A stretch of DNA of 64,000 nucleotides, taken from NCBI GenBank assembly GCA_963845735.1, contig CAWJTR010000038.1:124001-188000 (forward strand). The letters are read 5' to 3'. Made by a program: the position numbers and the translations under genes. Numbering within the stretch: the first letter of the stretch is position 1; every line of letters begins with the position of its first letter. The notes below the pieces were generated by a model, which was not told where the DNA came from, ran no database searches, and was given only the letters and a program-made list of their open reading frames with translations. This DNA is from AP-15 sp963845735. GTDB lineage: Bacteria; Pseudomonadota; Alphaproteobacteria; ATCC43930; CGMCC-115725. Below, piece by piece: positions 30,942 through 40,945 of the stretch.

Positions 30942-33024
30942 GTGCGTCCTGCGATCCTCGACAGCCTTTTCGCCCCGGTGACCGCGCTTGCCGGCATCGG
31001 GCCGCAGCTCGGCCGGCTGTTCGAGCGGCTGGCCGGCCCGCTCGTCGTCGACCTGTTGTGGCATCTGCCGTCAGGCATCGTCGACCGCCGTGCGGCGCCG
31101 CCGATCCGCGACCTCGAAACCGACCAGATCGTCACCGTGCAGGTGCGGGTCGAGGCGCACGAACCGGGCATCGGGCGCCGGCCTTACCGGGTGTTCTGCG
31201 CCGACGACACCGGGACCCTGACCCTCGTCTACTTCAACGTCAAAAGCGACTATCTGGCGCGCCTGTTTCCGATCGGCGCCGAGCGGATCGTCAGCGGCAG
31301 GGTCGAGTTCTACAACGGCATGGCGCAGATGCCGCACCCCGACCTGGTGCTGCGCCCCGACGAACTCGACCGCCTGAAGCCGATCGAGCCGGTCTATCCG
31401 CTGACTGCGGGCCTCGTTCGCCGCGTCTGGTGCAGCGCGCCGCGGCAGCGGCGCTCGAGCGCGCGCCCGAGCTGCCCGAATGGATCGACCCGTCGCTCCG
31501 GGAAAGGCGCGGCTGGCCGGGCTGGACCGATGCCCTGCGCCATGCCCATTCCCCCGCCGGCCGAGGCCGATCTGTCGCCCTCCGACCCGGCGCGCGAACG
31601 CCTTGCCTATGACGAGGTGTTCGCGAGCCAGCTCGCGGTGGCGCTGGTCCGCGCCCGCCGCCAGCGCCGCCGCGGCCGTGCGATCGTCGGCTCGGGCATG
31701 CTCGCCGCCAAGGTCGAGAAGGCGCTCGGCTTTGCACTGACCGGGGCGCAGCGCATGGCGATCGCCGAGATCAGCGCCGAGATGGCGCAGCCCCGGCGCA
31801 TGATGCGGCTGCTGCAAGGCGATGTCGGCAGCGGCAAGACCGTGGTCGCGCTGATGGCGATGCTGGCGCGCGGTCGAAAGCGGCGCGCAGGCGGCTCTGA
31901 TGGCGCCGACCGAGATCCTCGCCCGCCAGCACCAGGCGACCCTGCGGCGGCTCGCCGGGCCCGCCGGGGTCGAGATCGGGCTGTTGACCGGGCGGGAGAA
32001 AGGCCGGGCGCGCGACGCGACCCTGGCCGGCCTCGCCTCGGGCCTGACCCCGATCGTCGTCGGGACCCACGCACTGCTGCAGCCCGACGTCGCCTTTCGC
32101 GACCTCGCCCTCGTGGTCATCGACGAGCAGCACCGCTTTGGCGTCGAGCAGCGCCTGGCGCTCGCCGAAAAGGGCCATGACGCCGACACCCTGCTGATGT
32201 CGGCGACGCCGATCCCGCGCACCCTGATGATGACCGCCTATGGCGATCTCGACGTGTCGCGGCTGACCGAAAAGCCGCCCGGACGGCAGACGATCGACAC
32301 CCGCACGGTGGCGCTCGAACGCCTCGACGAGGTCGTGGCGGCGGTCGGCCGCGCGCTGGCGCAGGGCGCCAAGGCCTATTGGATCTGCCCGCTGGTCGAC
32401 GAATCCGAGGACGCCGATCTCGCCGCCGCGCGCGAGCGTTCGAAGGCGCTCGAATCGCTGATGCCGGGCCGGGTCGGCCTGGTCCACGGGCGGATGAAGA
32501 CGACCGAGAAAGACCGGGTCATGGCCGGTTTCGCCGGCGACGCGATCGACCTGCTGGTGGCGACGACGGTGATCGAGGTCGGGGTCGACGTGCCGGCGGC
32601 GACGATCATGGTGGTCGAGCACGCCGAGCGCTTCGGCCTCGCCCAATTGCACCAGCTGCGCGGCCGCATCGGCCGCGGCGACAAGCCCTCGACCTGCCTC
32701 CTGCTGTACCATTCGCCGTTGGGCGCGGTGGCGCGCCAGCGGCTCTCCACCCTGCGCCAGACCGATGACGGCTTCCTGATCGCCGAGGAGGATCTGCGGC
32801 TGCGCGGCGCCGGCGAGGTGCTGGGCACCCGGCAGAGCGGCTTGCCGACCCTGCGGCTCGCCGACCTCGCCGCCCATGCCGAGCTGATCGCGATCGCCCA
32901 TGACGACGCCCGCCTCGTCCTCGACCGCGACCCGCATCTCGAAAGCGCGCGCGGCCAGGCCTTGCGCACCCTCCTCTACCTGTTCCGCCGCGACGAAGCC
33001 GTCCAATACCTGCGCGCCGGCTAA
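30942..33024 (+). CDS. recG: ATP-dependent DNA helicase RecG, at least three frameshifts
   Basis: About 694 residues from the GTG at 30942. N-terminal wedge/OB domain (TALAGIGPQLGRLFERL, YRVFCADDTGTLTLVYFN), helicase domain: GDVGSGKTVVALMAML (Walker A), VVIDEQHRFGVEQR (DEQH), MSATPIPRTLMMTAYGDLDV, HGRMKTTEKD, VATTVIEVGVDVPAATIM, LHQLRGRIGRG, and the C-terminal TRG-containing region DLRLRGAGEVLGTRQSG. Frame changes near 31420, 31560 and 31885. RecG remodels stalled replication forks. Complete at both ends. Confidence 0.93.
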
Positions 33025-33042
33025 TTCCCGTGAACCGGGAAT
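33024..33042 (+). terminator. short hairpin at the recG stop codon
   Basis: ATTCCCG-TGAAC-CGGGAAT is a perfect 7-bp stem with a 5-nt loop; its first base is the last base of the recG TAA. No long T-run follows, so it may be part of the AACCGGGAA repeat cluster rather than a classical terminator. Confidence 0.4.
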
Positions 33043-33181
33043 ATAACCGGGAATTTTGAGAATTCGCCTCCGGACGCGTGAATTTATCATAGTGTTATCA
33101 ATGGGTTGCATGGCAATTCCCGTGTCGACTAACCGGGAAATTTTTCGGCCTAACCGGGAATTAAATCCGGATAACCGGGAA
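33033..33181. repeat. cluster of AACCGGGAA repeats
   Basis: Five direct copies of AACCGGGAA at 33033, 33045, 33131, 33152 and 33173, most extended to TAACCGGGAA(A/T)T, plus partial inverted ATTCCCGTG copies at 33024 and about 33116. Spacing is 12, 86, 21 and 21. The region is clearly lower in GC than recG. Translated one way it gives NRE-rich peptides (for example TNREIFRPNRE), a pattern I have seen in spurious ORFs of alphaproteobacterial genomes, so a dispersed intergenic repeat family is likely. Confidence 0.6.
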
Positions 33182-33197
33182 AACAACGAGCGCTGCA

Positions 33198-33524
33198 TCA
33201 AGAGACCTCACCCACCCAAATATCGAGCGGCAGGAGGCTACGGCACATTTGTGGCGAAATTCGCTCCCTGCTCCGGTACCGGCGGCGCTGCAGTAAACGA
33301 CGCGCGCAGAGAAGCGAGGAGCGTAGCGTCCGCTTTACGCCCGCGAGGGGATTTTGCCGATTGTCTGAATAACCTTCCGGAACCCGGCATGCTGCAGCGG
33401 TTCGATAGGCGACCGTTGAACCGATCAGTAAGGCGAGCACGATCGTCACGGCAATCAAGCCCTCGTTGAGACGGCCGCAACCGCGGTCGATCACCCTGGC
33501 CAAATCGCGCATTGTATTGCTCAT
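33198..33524 (-). CDS. small single-pass membrane protein, hypothetical
   Basis: 108 residues: amphipathic N-terminus (NTMRDLARVIDRGCGRLNEG) then one transmembrane segment (LIAVTIVLALLIGSTVAY). The C-terminal half looks basic and poorly conserved in type and could be out of frame. The start at 33524 is 13 nt after the permease stop, suggesting co-transcription with the TauE/SafE gene. Function unknown. Confidence 0.35.
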   Translation of the reverse strand: MSNTMRDLARVIDRGCGRLNEGLIAVTIVLALLIGSTVAYRTAAACRVPEGYSDNRQNPLAGVKRTLRSSLLCARRLLQRRRYRSRERISPQMCRSLLPLDIWVGEVS

Positions 33525-33536
33525 GACCGCCTCGCC

Positions 33537-34343
33537 TCACCAGCCGCCCAGCGTCGAGCGCAGCATGACAGTCCCGGTCGCCAACAAAGCCGCAGCCATC
33601 ACATGGCTCAGACGAGCGGCGGCGAGGCGCTGCGCAAGCCGCGCCCCGAACCACGCGGCGGCCGCCTGGGCCGGCGCGATCGCCGCCCACACGAAAAGAT
33701 CGATGCTGCCGAGCCGGTCCGGAGCCCCCGATGCCGAGGCGAGCGCCGCGACAATCGTGGCGGGAAGGCCGACCACAACACCGACGGCAGCGGCGCGTCC
33801 GATGCTTTTGTGCATCGGCATGCCGGAGAGGCTCAGGACGATATTTGTCATGATCCCGCCGCCGACGCCGGCGAGGCCCGAGAACAGGCCGATCGTGACG
33901 CCGGCGATATTACGAAAACCGCCAGCGGGCGGGTGCTCGGCAATCGGAGCAAAGCGCCTGGGGAACGCAAAACGCGCTGCGAAGACCAGGCAAAGTAAGC
34001 TGAAAATTCCGGTCATCAGACTGCCGCGGATATGCGGCGCCGCGAGCTGGGCGGCAATGACGCCGGCGGCGATCCAAGGACCCCATTGGCGCAAAAAGGC
34101 AATGTCGGTGTTGCCGGCGCGCCAATGACCCAGCGACGAAACCACGGCGGCCGGGAGAATGGCCGCAAGCGAGGTGGCGACGGCGACGTGCGCGGCCTGA
34201 TCTGCGGGCGTGCCGGTGGAGACGAGGCCATAATAAACGACAGGCACGACGACGATCCCGCCCCCAATTCCGATCAGCCCGGCGAGCAATCCCGCCCCGG
34301 CCCCTGAAATTGCTCCCAGCGCGATCAGCCAATAGATATCCAT
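33537..34343 (-). CDS. TauE/SafE-family membrane permease
   Basis: 268 residues from the ATG at 34343. Eight or so hydrophobic segments with the two family glycine motifs GLLAGLIGIGGGIVVVP (~residues 17-35) and GLFSGLAGVGGGIMTNIVLS (~150-170), an internal duplication typical of TauE/SafE. Members export sulfoacetate/sulfite or other anions across the inner membrane. No sulfur genes nearby fix the substrate. Confidence 0.8.
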   Translation of the reverse strand: MDIYWLIALGAISGAGAGLLAGLIGIGGGIVVVPVVYYGLVSTGTPADQAAHVAVATSLAAILPAAVVSSLGHWRAGNTDIAFLRQWGPWIAAGVIAAQLAAPHIRGSLMTGIFSLLCLVFAARFAFPRRFAPIAEHPPAGGFRNIAGVTIGLFSGLAGVGGGIMTNIVLSLSGMPMHKSIGRAAAVGVVVGLPATIVAALASASGAPDRLGSIDLFVWAAIAPAQAAAAWFGARLAQRLAAARLSHVMAAALLATGTVMLRSTLGGW

Positions 34344-34977
34344 AACGCACCTATGTTTCTCTGATGTGTCTGAACTCTGTTCCGCTGATCTCGACAGGTC
34401 TGTGATCCGCTCCACACGTTATGGAATTCAAGTACGCCATTTTTGGACTTAGCGATTCCGAACGGGTGGCGACGGTCAAGCTCGGCCACTGGCGCGTCCC
34501 AGACCACTGTCCAGGGAATGCGCTGACAGCGGGTTTGCTGCGAAATGCGCTCAGGGTTGACCGTGAGTTTAACGACCATCTGGCCGCATCGATCAGGTAT
34601 TGCCGCTCCCCTTGCAAGGATTGCCAGGCGCGGCTCGGCGGTTGCCAGGGCCACCTCCTCGTTTCAGCGGCCGCCATACAGGGCGGCACACCGAAATCGA
34701 CGAGATCGCACGCCGATCTCTCGGCTAATGCCCGCCTTTCGTGCGCGCTCTCTCGCCAGGTGCGGAGAAAGGCAAGGATCATCGACGAGACGGACGATCG
34801 GGGTGCGGCAATGCCGTATAGCTCTTTGACCCCGTCCAATTGGCACCTCCTCCGTGCTTGGTAGGAGCTGCGGCGCCTGCGGAGCGCCGCGGCGCGCTCG
34901 CCGCCGCCTTCCAAACTGGGGCGGGAGTTTGTTCCCTTGAACGGCCGCGAGTCCTAAAGCCGGTCTTAAAAAGATTG
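34344..34977. other. gene-free stretch
   Basis: 634 bp with frames open on both strands (for example 34421-34864 rightward) but none with family-like motifs, a signal sequence or a convincing ribosome binding site. Probably degenerate. The permease promoter should lie at its left end. Confidence 0.35.
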
Positions 34978-35105
34978 GAAATTTTTCTGAAAAATAGTTA
35001 ACGCGAGACGTGATGAATACTGAGTTGGGCCATTCCGCCCGGACGTATCTAACGGCATGCCGCTCCGCGCTGGGCTTGACTTGCGTGCGGCGGTCGGGAC
35101 CTCGA
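34978..35105 (+). pseudogene. decayed copy of the 5' region of the downstream regulator gene
   Basis: The 128 bp repeat the 35338-35470 region: ...TTAACGCGAGACGTGATGA (ATG at 35012) versus ...TTAATACGAGACGTGATGA (ATG 35375), then GAGTTGGGCCATTCCGCCCGG versus GAGTTGGGTCCATTTCGCCTGG. One lost T breaks the frame after about seven codons and no DNA-binding domain remains. It carries the leader plus the first ~30 codons only. Confidence 0.6.
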
Positions 35106-35374
35106 GATCCGGCATGGCGACACGGCGGATGTCGATCTCGGGGACCATGGGACAAGGTTGCCGCCGACCAGCGCCGAGCAGGACGAAATCCGCTTAAGCC
35201 GCGCAGAAAAATCCGCCGGAGTGTGAAGTGCTTCACATTGCAAGCGGCCCGGACGCCATACCCTCATCGTCGCCGGAGAAATTGCGAGCGGCGATAGTCG
35301 GCACCTCGCACGACAAAAAATGCGCACTTTAAAAACACGAACTTTCCCGGAAAAGGTGATTAATACGAGACGTG

Positions 35375-38300
35375 ATGATTGAGTTGGGTCCATTTCGCCT
35401 GGACACGTCTAGCGGCTTGCTGCTCCGCGGCGACGAACCCGTCGCGGTCGGGTTGCGAGCAGTTGCCTTGTTGCGGGCCTTGGTCGAACGGCCCGGCGCG
35501 TTGGTTTCGAAAGATGCGTTGATCGAGGCCGCGTGGCCCAACCAGGTGGTCGAGGACAGCAATCTTCCCGTTCAGATCGCCGCGCTGCGTCGGACGCTGA
35601 GCAAGGCGCCGGGCGGGGACCGTTGGATCGAGACGATGCCGCGTCGCGGCTATCGTTACGTCGGTCCGGTCAGTCCAAGAGAGGGGAACTCCGTCACAAC
35701 AGTGCCACCGCAGACCGGCACGCAGCGGGACGCCGTGCCGATCCGGAACGGCGAGGCCGAGCGCCGCCAGATCACCGCTCTCTCTTGCGAATTGGCCTGC
35801 GTGGAAGCGGCCGCCGGCGGCACGGGTCTCGAAGACTTGCACGAGACAGTCGGCGGACTTCCGGCGCTGCGTCTCGGAGACCGCCGCGCGCCATGCAGGG
35901 GTTGTCTATCGGCATCTCGGGAATAACGCGCTCGTCCTGTTCGGTTACCCCGAGGCGTGTGAGCACGACGGCGAGCACGCGGTCCACGCCGGGCTCGAAT
36001 TGTGTGCGGCGATCGGGGACCTGAGACCCGCCGCGCGGGTGCGGTGTCGGATCGGCATCGCGACGGGCGTGGTCATCATCGGCGATGTCGGCGAGGGCGA
36101 CGCGCCGCGGGATCGCGAGATTGTCGGCGACGTCCCGAACATAGCCGCGCGACTGCTGGCATCGGCGCAACCGGAAACGGTGGCGATCGGCTCGGCAACG
36201 CGACGGCTTATCGGCGATCTGTTCGACTGCCGAGAACTCGCCGCGATCGACGCAAACGGCGGCAGCGCGCCGATGCGCTGCTGGCAGGTGCTCGCCGAAA
36301 GCAGGAACGAGAGCCGGTTCGAGGCCTTGCGCCCCGAGACGCTGACGCCGCTTGTTGGGCGCGCTGAGGAGATCGAATTTCTGCTGCGGCGATGGCGCCG
36401 GGCTAAGAGCGGCGAGGGTCAGGCAGTGTTGCTCGCCGGCGAGCCGGGCATCGGGAAATCGCGGCTCGCGGCAGTCTTATCGGAGGAGTTGCGGGACGAG
36501 TCGCATAGCCGTTTGCGCTGCTTTTGCTCGCCCTATCATGCTGCGAGCCCGCTCTACCCGGCGATCGCACAGCTCGGGCATGCCGCCAAATTTGGCCGCG
36601 AGGACGACGACGCTGCGAAGCGCGAAAAGCTCGCAGCGCTGCTCGCGCGGACCGCCGCGACGGCGGAAGAAACAGAGCTCGTTGCCGAACTGTTGTCGCT
36701 GCCGCCCGGCGAGGGAGGTGCGGCGGTGCGTGGCCTGGCGCCGCGGCCGAAAAAGGAGCGGATTTTCGCGGCGCTGCTGCGGCAGCTCGCGTCGCTGGCG
36801 CAAGAGGCGCCGGTGGTGATGCTGTTTGAGGACACCCAATGGGCCGACCCCAGCTCGATTGAATTGCTCGACCGGGTTATCGAGCGAATCGCGAAATTGC
36901 CGGTCCTGCTGCTCGTCACGTTTCGTCCGGAATTCGACCCGCCGTGGACCAACCTGCCGCATGTCGCGTCGCTGGCGCTTGCTCGCCTCGGCCGGCGCGA
37001 GACCGTGCAGCTCGCCGAACAGGCGGCCGGTGGGAAGCCGCTCCCCGACGAAATTATCGATCGGATTGCCGATCATGCCGACGGCGTGCCGCTCGCCGTC
37101 GAGGAATTGACCCGCAGCGTCATCGAGAGCGGCCTGGTGCGAAACGCGGCGCACCGCTGGGTGCTCGACGGCCCGCTCCCGCCCTTCGCGATCCCTGCGA
37201 CACTGCGCGCATCGCTGGCAGAACGTCTCGACCGCGTGGCTACGGCGCGGCCGGTCGCCGAGATCGGCGCTGCGATCGGTCGCCAATTTTCTTACGAATT
37301 GGTCCAAGCCGTCTCCGGTGCTTCCGATGACGAGTTGCAAGCGGCGCTCGCCTTGCTCGTGGAGGGCGGGCTGGTGCATCAGCGCGGTGCGCCGCCCGAT
37401 GCGGTCTACAGCTTCAAGCACGCGCTGGTGCAGGACGCCGCGAAGGAGCGGCTACTGCGCGACGCCCGCCGGCAATTGCACGTGCAGATCGCGGACGCGC
37501 TCGAAATCCGCTATCCCGAGCTCATGGAAACCCAACCCGAGGTGTTGGCTCAGCATTATGCCGAGGCCGGGCTCGTTGAAAAATCCGTCACATACTGGCG
37601 CAAGGCCGGTCGGAGATCCGCTGGCCGCTCGGCGATGGCAGAAGCCGTCATGCAATTGCAAAAGGGGTTGGACCAGCTGGCGTGCTTGCCGGACACCCCC
37701 GAACGGCAACGACAGGAGCTCGAGTTTTTGAGCGCCTTGGGTGCGGTGTTGACAGCTGCGCAAGGTCGCACGGGCGCCGGCTGCGGCCGGGCCTATGCCC
37801 GTGCGCGGGAGCTATGGGAGCCGCTCGATTTTCCCTCGGAGTTCATTCACATACCCTATGGGCAATCACGTAATCACCTGTACCGCAGCGAACTCGATCT
37901 GGCGCTGCGCACGAACGAGGATTTGTTGCGTCTGAGCCGTCAGCGCAACGATCCCGCCGGCCTCGTTCTGGGTCACTACGCTTCCGGTCTAGACTTGCTG
38001 GTTGCCGGCAGGTTTGTCTCGTCCCGCTCGCATCTGGAGGAGATGCTCGCGCTTTATAACCCGGTCTCCCACCATTCCCTCGTCCATCAGGCCGGATTTC
38101 ACGCACAAGTGGGTTCACGTGCGTATTTGGGGAATGTCCTTTTCTGCCTCGGCTATCCCGACCAGGCGTTGGCGCAGAGCACTTTAGCGATTGCGGAGGC
38201 TCGCAGGTTGGCCCATTCGCCGTCTTTGGCCGCGGGCCTAGCGATCGGCGCCAGGCTGCTGTCCCTCACCGGAAATGACGCAGCCCTGAAGGGGCAGGCG

Positions 38301-38864
38301 GACGAGCTGGTTGCGCTGTCGACCGAGCAGAGTTTCCCGTTGTGGGTTGCGTTGGGAACGATCTACCGAGGCTGGGTCAAGGTTAAAGATTGCGATGGGG
38401 CGGAGGGAATTTCGCTCATGCGCAGCGCTTTGACAACTTATCGCGCCACCGAGACGGAGGTGTGGATTCCCCACTTTATCGCCCTCCTGGCCGGGGCGTG
38501 TGCGATCGCGCGGCGGCCGGAAGAAGGATTGGTGCTGCTGGAGGAAGCTTTGCAGATTGCCGAACGGTCGGGCGAGCGCTGGTTTGCCGCGGAGCTAAAC
38601 CGGCAGAAGGGTCGGCTGTTGCTGTGCCAAGGGTATGCCGAGGCGGCCGAGGAGCTCTATCGCAAGGCCCTCGGCATCGCCCGCGAGCAGGAAGCCAAGC
38701 TGTGGGAATTGCGCGCCGCCGCGAGTCTCGCCGGGCTACGCCGCGACCAAGGCCGTCGCGCCGAAGCCCGCGACCTGCTCGCGCCGGTCTACGGTTGGTT
38801 CACCGAGGGCTTCGACACCCGCGATTTAACGGAAGCAAAGGCGCTGCTCGACGGATTGACGTAA
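35375..38864 (+). CDS. winged-helix / degenerate class III cyclase / AAA ATPase / TPR-type regulator, one frameshift
   Basis: About 1163 residues. Residues ~1-100 are an OmpR/PhoB winged helix (VGLRAVALLRALVERPGALV, WPNQVVEDSNLPVQIAALRR, RWIETMPRRGYRYVG). Residues ~130-310 are cyclase-like: ITALSCELAC, RHLGNNALVLFGYPEA, RIGIATGVVIIGDVG, REIVGDVPNIAARLL. The two metal Asp positions read Glu (SCEL) and Asn (GNNAL), so cyclase activity is doubtful. An AAA_16 ATPase follows (GRAEEIEFLL, LLAGEPGIGKSRLAAV, VMLFEDTQWADP), then a long helical repeat region. Frame change near 35855. Members act as large one-component transcription regulators. ATG 35375, alternative GTG 35372. Confidence 0.7.
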
Positions 38865-38970
38865 GCCGGTGAGCCGTATCTTCAAGCTTGCATTACGAAC
38901 TCAGCCCCCCGGTTGCCGCGATCATCCGCGAGTGCCACGAACTTCGTGGTTCCGCCGGGCTCTTGCAAAC

Positions 38971-39126
38971 AACCACTTCCGGCGCTACCTCGCCAGCCGG
39001 ATGCGTCCTGGTGAACGACCTGAGTCCACCCGAGCCGGCGGTTCGCACCGGCCACCCCTGGCATCGGGTTCGCGCTCAATTTCCGGCCGTTCGGATGCCT
39101 ACCGGTGAAGGAGTTAAGTCGACCCA
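38971..39126. repeat. dispersed intergenic repeat, copy A
   Basis: Contains CTTCCGGCGCTACCTCGCC (38975) and, from 39032, a block starting GCCGGCGGTTCGCACCGGCC with TTCCGGCCGTTCGGATGCCT and AAGTCGACCCA, which matches 56973-57066 closely over ~95 bp. The rest of the 38865-39364 gap holds no gene I can support. Confidence 0.6.
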
Positions 39127-39364
39127 TTGCCGACTTCGTTTCACTCAAGGGCGACGACGGCCCATGCCCTTTTCGGACCTTACTTAGAGCCAGTCGCAGG
39201 ACTGCGGCGCTTTGGGAAGCTGTCATTCATTCCGGTCCATCTTGCGTAACCCTTTGCCAGATAAATGACTCAGGTTCTCCGGGATCGGTTTTAGACCTAC
39301 AGCGATATCATCGACCTTCGAAGATAGCAGCGCATCGCGTCTTTGGGATTTGGGTGACGCCGCA

Positions 39365-40156
39365 ATGAGCGATCTGGAGTTTCAACGCGAGCTGAGTCCA
39401 GAGCAAATACGCGAGGCGCTATCGCTGCTGGACAGGAGGGCGGGGGCGCAGAACCAGAACTTGCCGGTCGAGGAATTGAATTCCGCTGAAGCGCTTCATC
39501 CCAAACCTGAGCCATCCAGTGCGGCCATTGCTAAGCAGGACTGCACTCCAGCTGCAGAAAACTCGAAGCAACGTAAGAAGCATCTGACCTCAGCGGCCGC
39601 CTGGTACGGGGTTGGCATTGCGGTCGCGTGCGTGCTGGCCCTCTTGTCGTGGAGCGAAAGGGCGCTTACACCACCGCCCCTGATCGCTCACGACCAGCTC
39701 CCAAACCGGGCGGCCGCGCCGCCGGCGAAGAACGCTTCTCCTGCGCTGCTGGTTGGCAATCCTTTGCCTGATCAGAGTGGATCAGAGCGACAGCCCTCGA
39801 GCCCGGAGGTCGCAGGTTCGAGTCCTACTGGGTACGCCAGTCGCGATGATGATCAAGCCGCCGTAAGAGATCCGGCCAACAGCGAGAATGCGATCCCGTC
39901 TTCGGCCCGCTCGACCACCATTCTCGCGATCGGCACGAGCCAGGCTCGGTGGGACGAACGGGCGAGCCGAAAACCAGACCAGGCTTGGCGGCACTCTCGG
40001 GCGGTGCGGGTCGCCGCAACAAAGAAGCGATTTGGGCGACGGCATTTGTCGCCTAGCGCGGAAATTAATCGAGGCAAACGGTGTTTTTTCTTCGGATGTC
40101 TTCCTTGGCGAGCTCAGCCCGTCTCTTACGATCCGCCTCGTAATACAACTCAATGA
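39365..40156 (+). CDS. hypothetical membrane protein, doubtful C-terminal half
   Basis: Up to 263 residues from the ATG at 39365. The N-terminal part is a charged helix (DLEFQRELSPEQIREALSLL), a Pro/Ser/Ala linker and one membrane segment (AAWYGVGIAVACVLALLSW). From about codon 144 the frame passes through a tRNA-like 3' end (39796-39839), so the downstream half is probably not real protein. It may be a real short membrane protein whose 3' end was replaced when a tRNA-derived fragment arrived. Confidence 0.35.
   Translation: MSDLEFQRELSPEQIREALSLLDRRAGAQNQNLPVEELNSAEALHPKPEPSSAAIAKQDCTPAAENSKQRKKHLTSAAAWYGVGIAVACVLALLSWSERALTPPPLIAHDQLPNRAAAPPAKNASPALLVGNPLPDQSGSERQPSSPEVAGSSPTGYASRDDDQAAVRDPANSENAIPSSARSTTILAIGTSQARWDERASRKPDQAWRHSRAVRVAATKKRFGRRHLSPSAEINRGKRCFFFGCLPWRAQPVSYDPPRNTTQ
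39796..39839 (+). tRNA. tRNA 3' fragment (anticodon loop to CCA), partial
   Basis: The string GGTCGCAGGTTCGAGTCCT followed by an acceptor-like ACTGGGTACG and CCA is a tRNA T-arm and 3' acceptor end (TTCGAGT loop, CCA encoded). CTCGAGCCCGGAG before it could be an anticodon loop and 3' anticodon stem. No matching D-arm or 5' acceptor (expected GTACCCA) is found within 90 bp upstream, and the T-stem has one mismatch, so it is a partial copy. Such 3' halves are typical attachment-site products of integrases. Confidence 0.5.
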
Positions 40157-40306
40157 TGAGGCCCTCGTAGCACGCCAAGTGCGGCGCGGCGGCCTCAGTC
40201 GCCCGCGATACCGCGGCGGCGAGGGGGAATGCGCGGCTGCGACCATCTCGCTCCTGTGAGCGGCAGATACAGCCGCCTCCGATACCTCGGTCAACCTATG
40301 GCGTTT

Positions 40307-40945
40307 CTATCGTGTCAAAGGTTTGAAATGCGGCCAGGGTTGGGCGGCTTGCCTCAGCAAGGGCTCAATGACAACGTTGGCCACCCCGGCGGACTCCATG
40401 TCCAGCGCGTCCGCGGCACGCGGCGAAAGGTCGATTATCCGTCCGCGCGTGTATGGGCCGCGATCGTTGATTTTGACGATGACCGAGCGGCCGTTGTCGA
40501 GGTCGATCACCTTGGCGAAGGAGGCCAGCGGCAGCGAGCGATGCGCCGCTGTGGCGGTGACGGTGTCAAGGGTCTCACCGCTCGCGGTCTTGCTGCCAAC
40601 GAGGTCATACCAGGCAGCTTTGCCGAACTGAGGCCTCTCAGCGGCATACGCAGGGCCGCAACAGGGGTCTGCGCCAGCGTCGCATACCTCTACTGCGGAC
40701 TCGAAACTCGAGCGCCATAGCTCGCCTCGCTCGAAGCTGTTGTTGGCGGGCCTGCCTTTCCGAACCGTCCCGCAGCCGAAGCTGGCAGGTCTCGCGGTCG
40801 GCAATTGGGCATTTCCAAGGGCAGTTCCGGCCCCTTCGCCCGGATAATGAGAGGCGTTCTTTTCCGGCGTCCTCGCTATCGCGCAGGCGGATGTCACCAA
40901 GCACACAAAGGAAATACCAATCGTTCGAACTCGTTGGCATTGCAT
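40307..40945 (-). CDS. rlpA: RlpA-family septal ring lipoprotein (DPBB domain)
   Basis: 212 residues from the ATG at 40945. Lipoprotein signal FVCLVTSAC (Cys ~21), a low-complexity linker, and a C-terminal double-psi beta-barrel: GKAAWYDLVGSKTASGETLD, ATAAHRSLPLASFAKVIDLD, IVKINDRGPYTRGRIIDLSP, ending VANVVIEPL. The Asp of NDRGPY and the His of AAHRSLP are the expected lytic transglycosylase residues. No SPOR domain, which is usual in alphaproteobacterial short forms. A second in-frame start far upstream would remove the lipobox position, so 40945 is preferred. Confidence 0.8.
   Translation of the reverse strand: MQCQRVRTIGISFVCLVTSACAIARTPEKNASHYPGEGAGTALGNAQLPTARPASFGCGTVRKGRPANNSFERGELWRSSFESAVEVCDAGADPCCGPAYAAERPQFGKAAWYDLVGSKTASGETLDTVTATAAHRSLPLASFAKVIDLDNGRSVIVKINDRGPYTRGRIIDLSPRAADALDMESAGVANVVIEPLLRQAAQPWPHFKPLTR

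Noticed and set aside
33033..33181. CRISPR array
   Set aside because: Repeats are 9-11 bp with irregular spacing and no cas genes; not CRISPR.
33056..33469. Rightward 137-codon frame with NRE-rich peptide after recG
   Set aside because: Its only pattern comes from translating the AACCGGGAA repeats; no start signal and no domain.
34351..34914. Leftward 187-codon frame upstream of the TauE/SafE gene
   Set aside because: No signal, motif or ribosome binding site; composition looks like non-coding GC-rich DNA.
39782..40294. Leftward frame of 170 codons ending in RTRTCDLRARGLSL
   Set aside because: RTRTCDLR is the well-known false peptide from reading the reverse strand of a tRNA T-arm; the frame is an artefact of the tRNA fragment.
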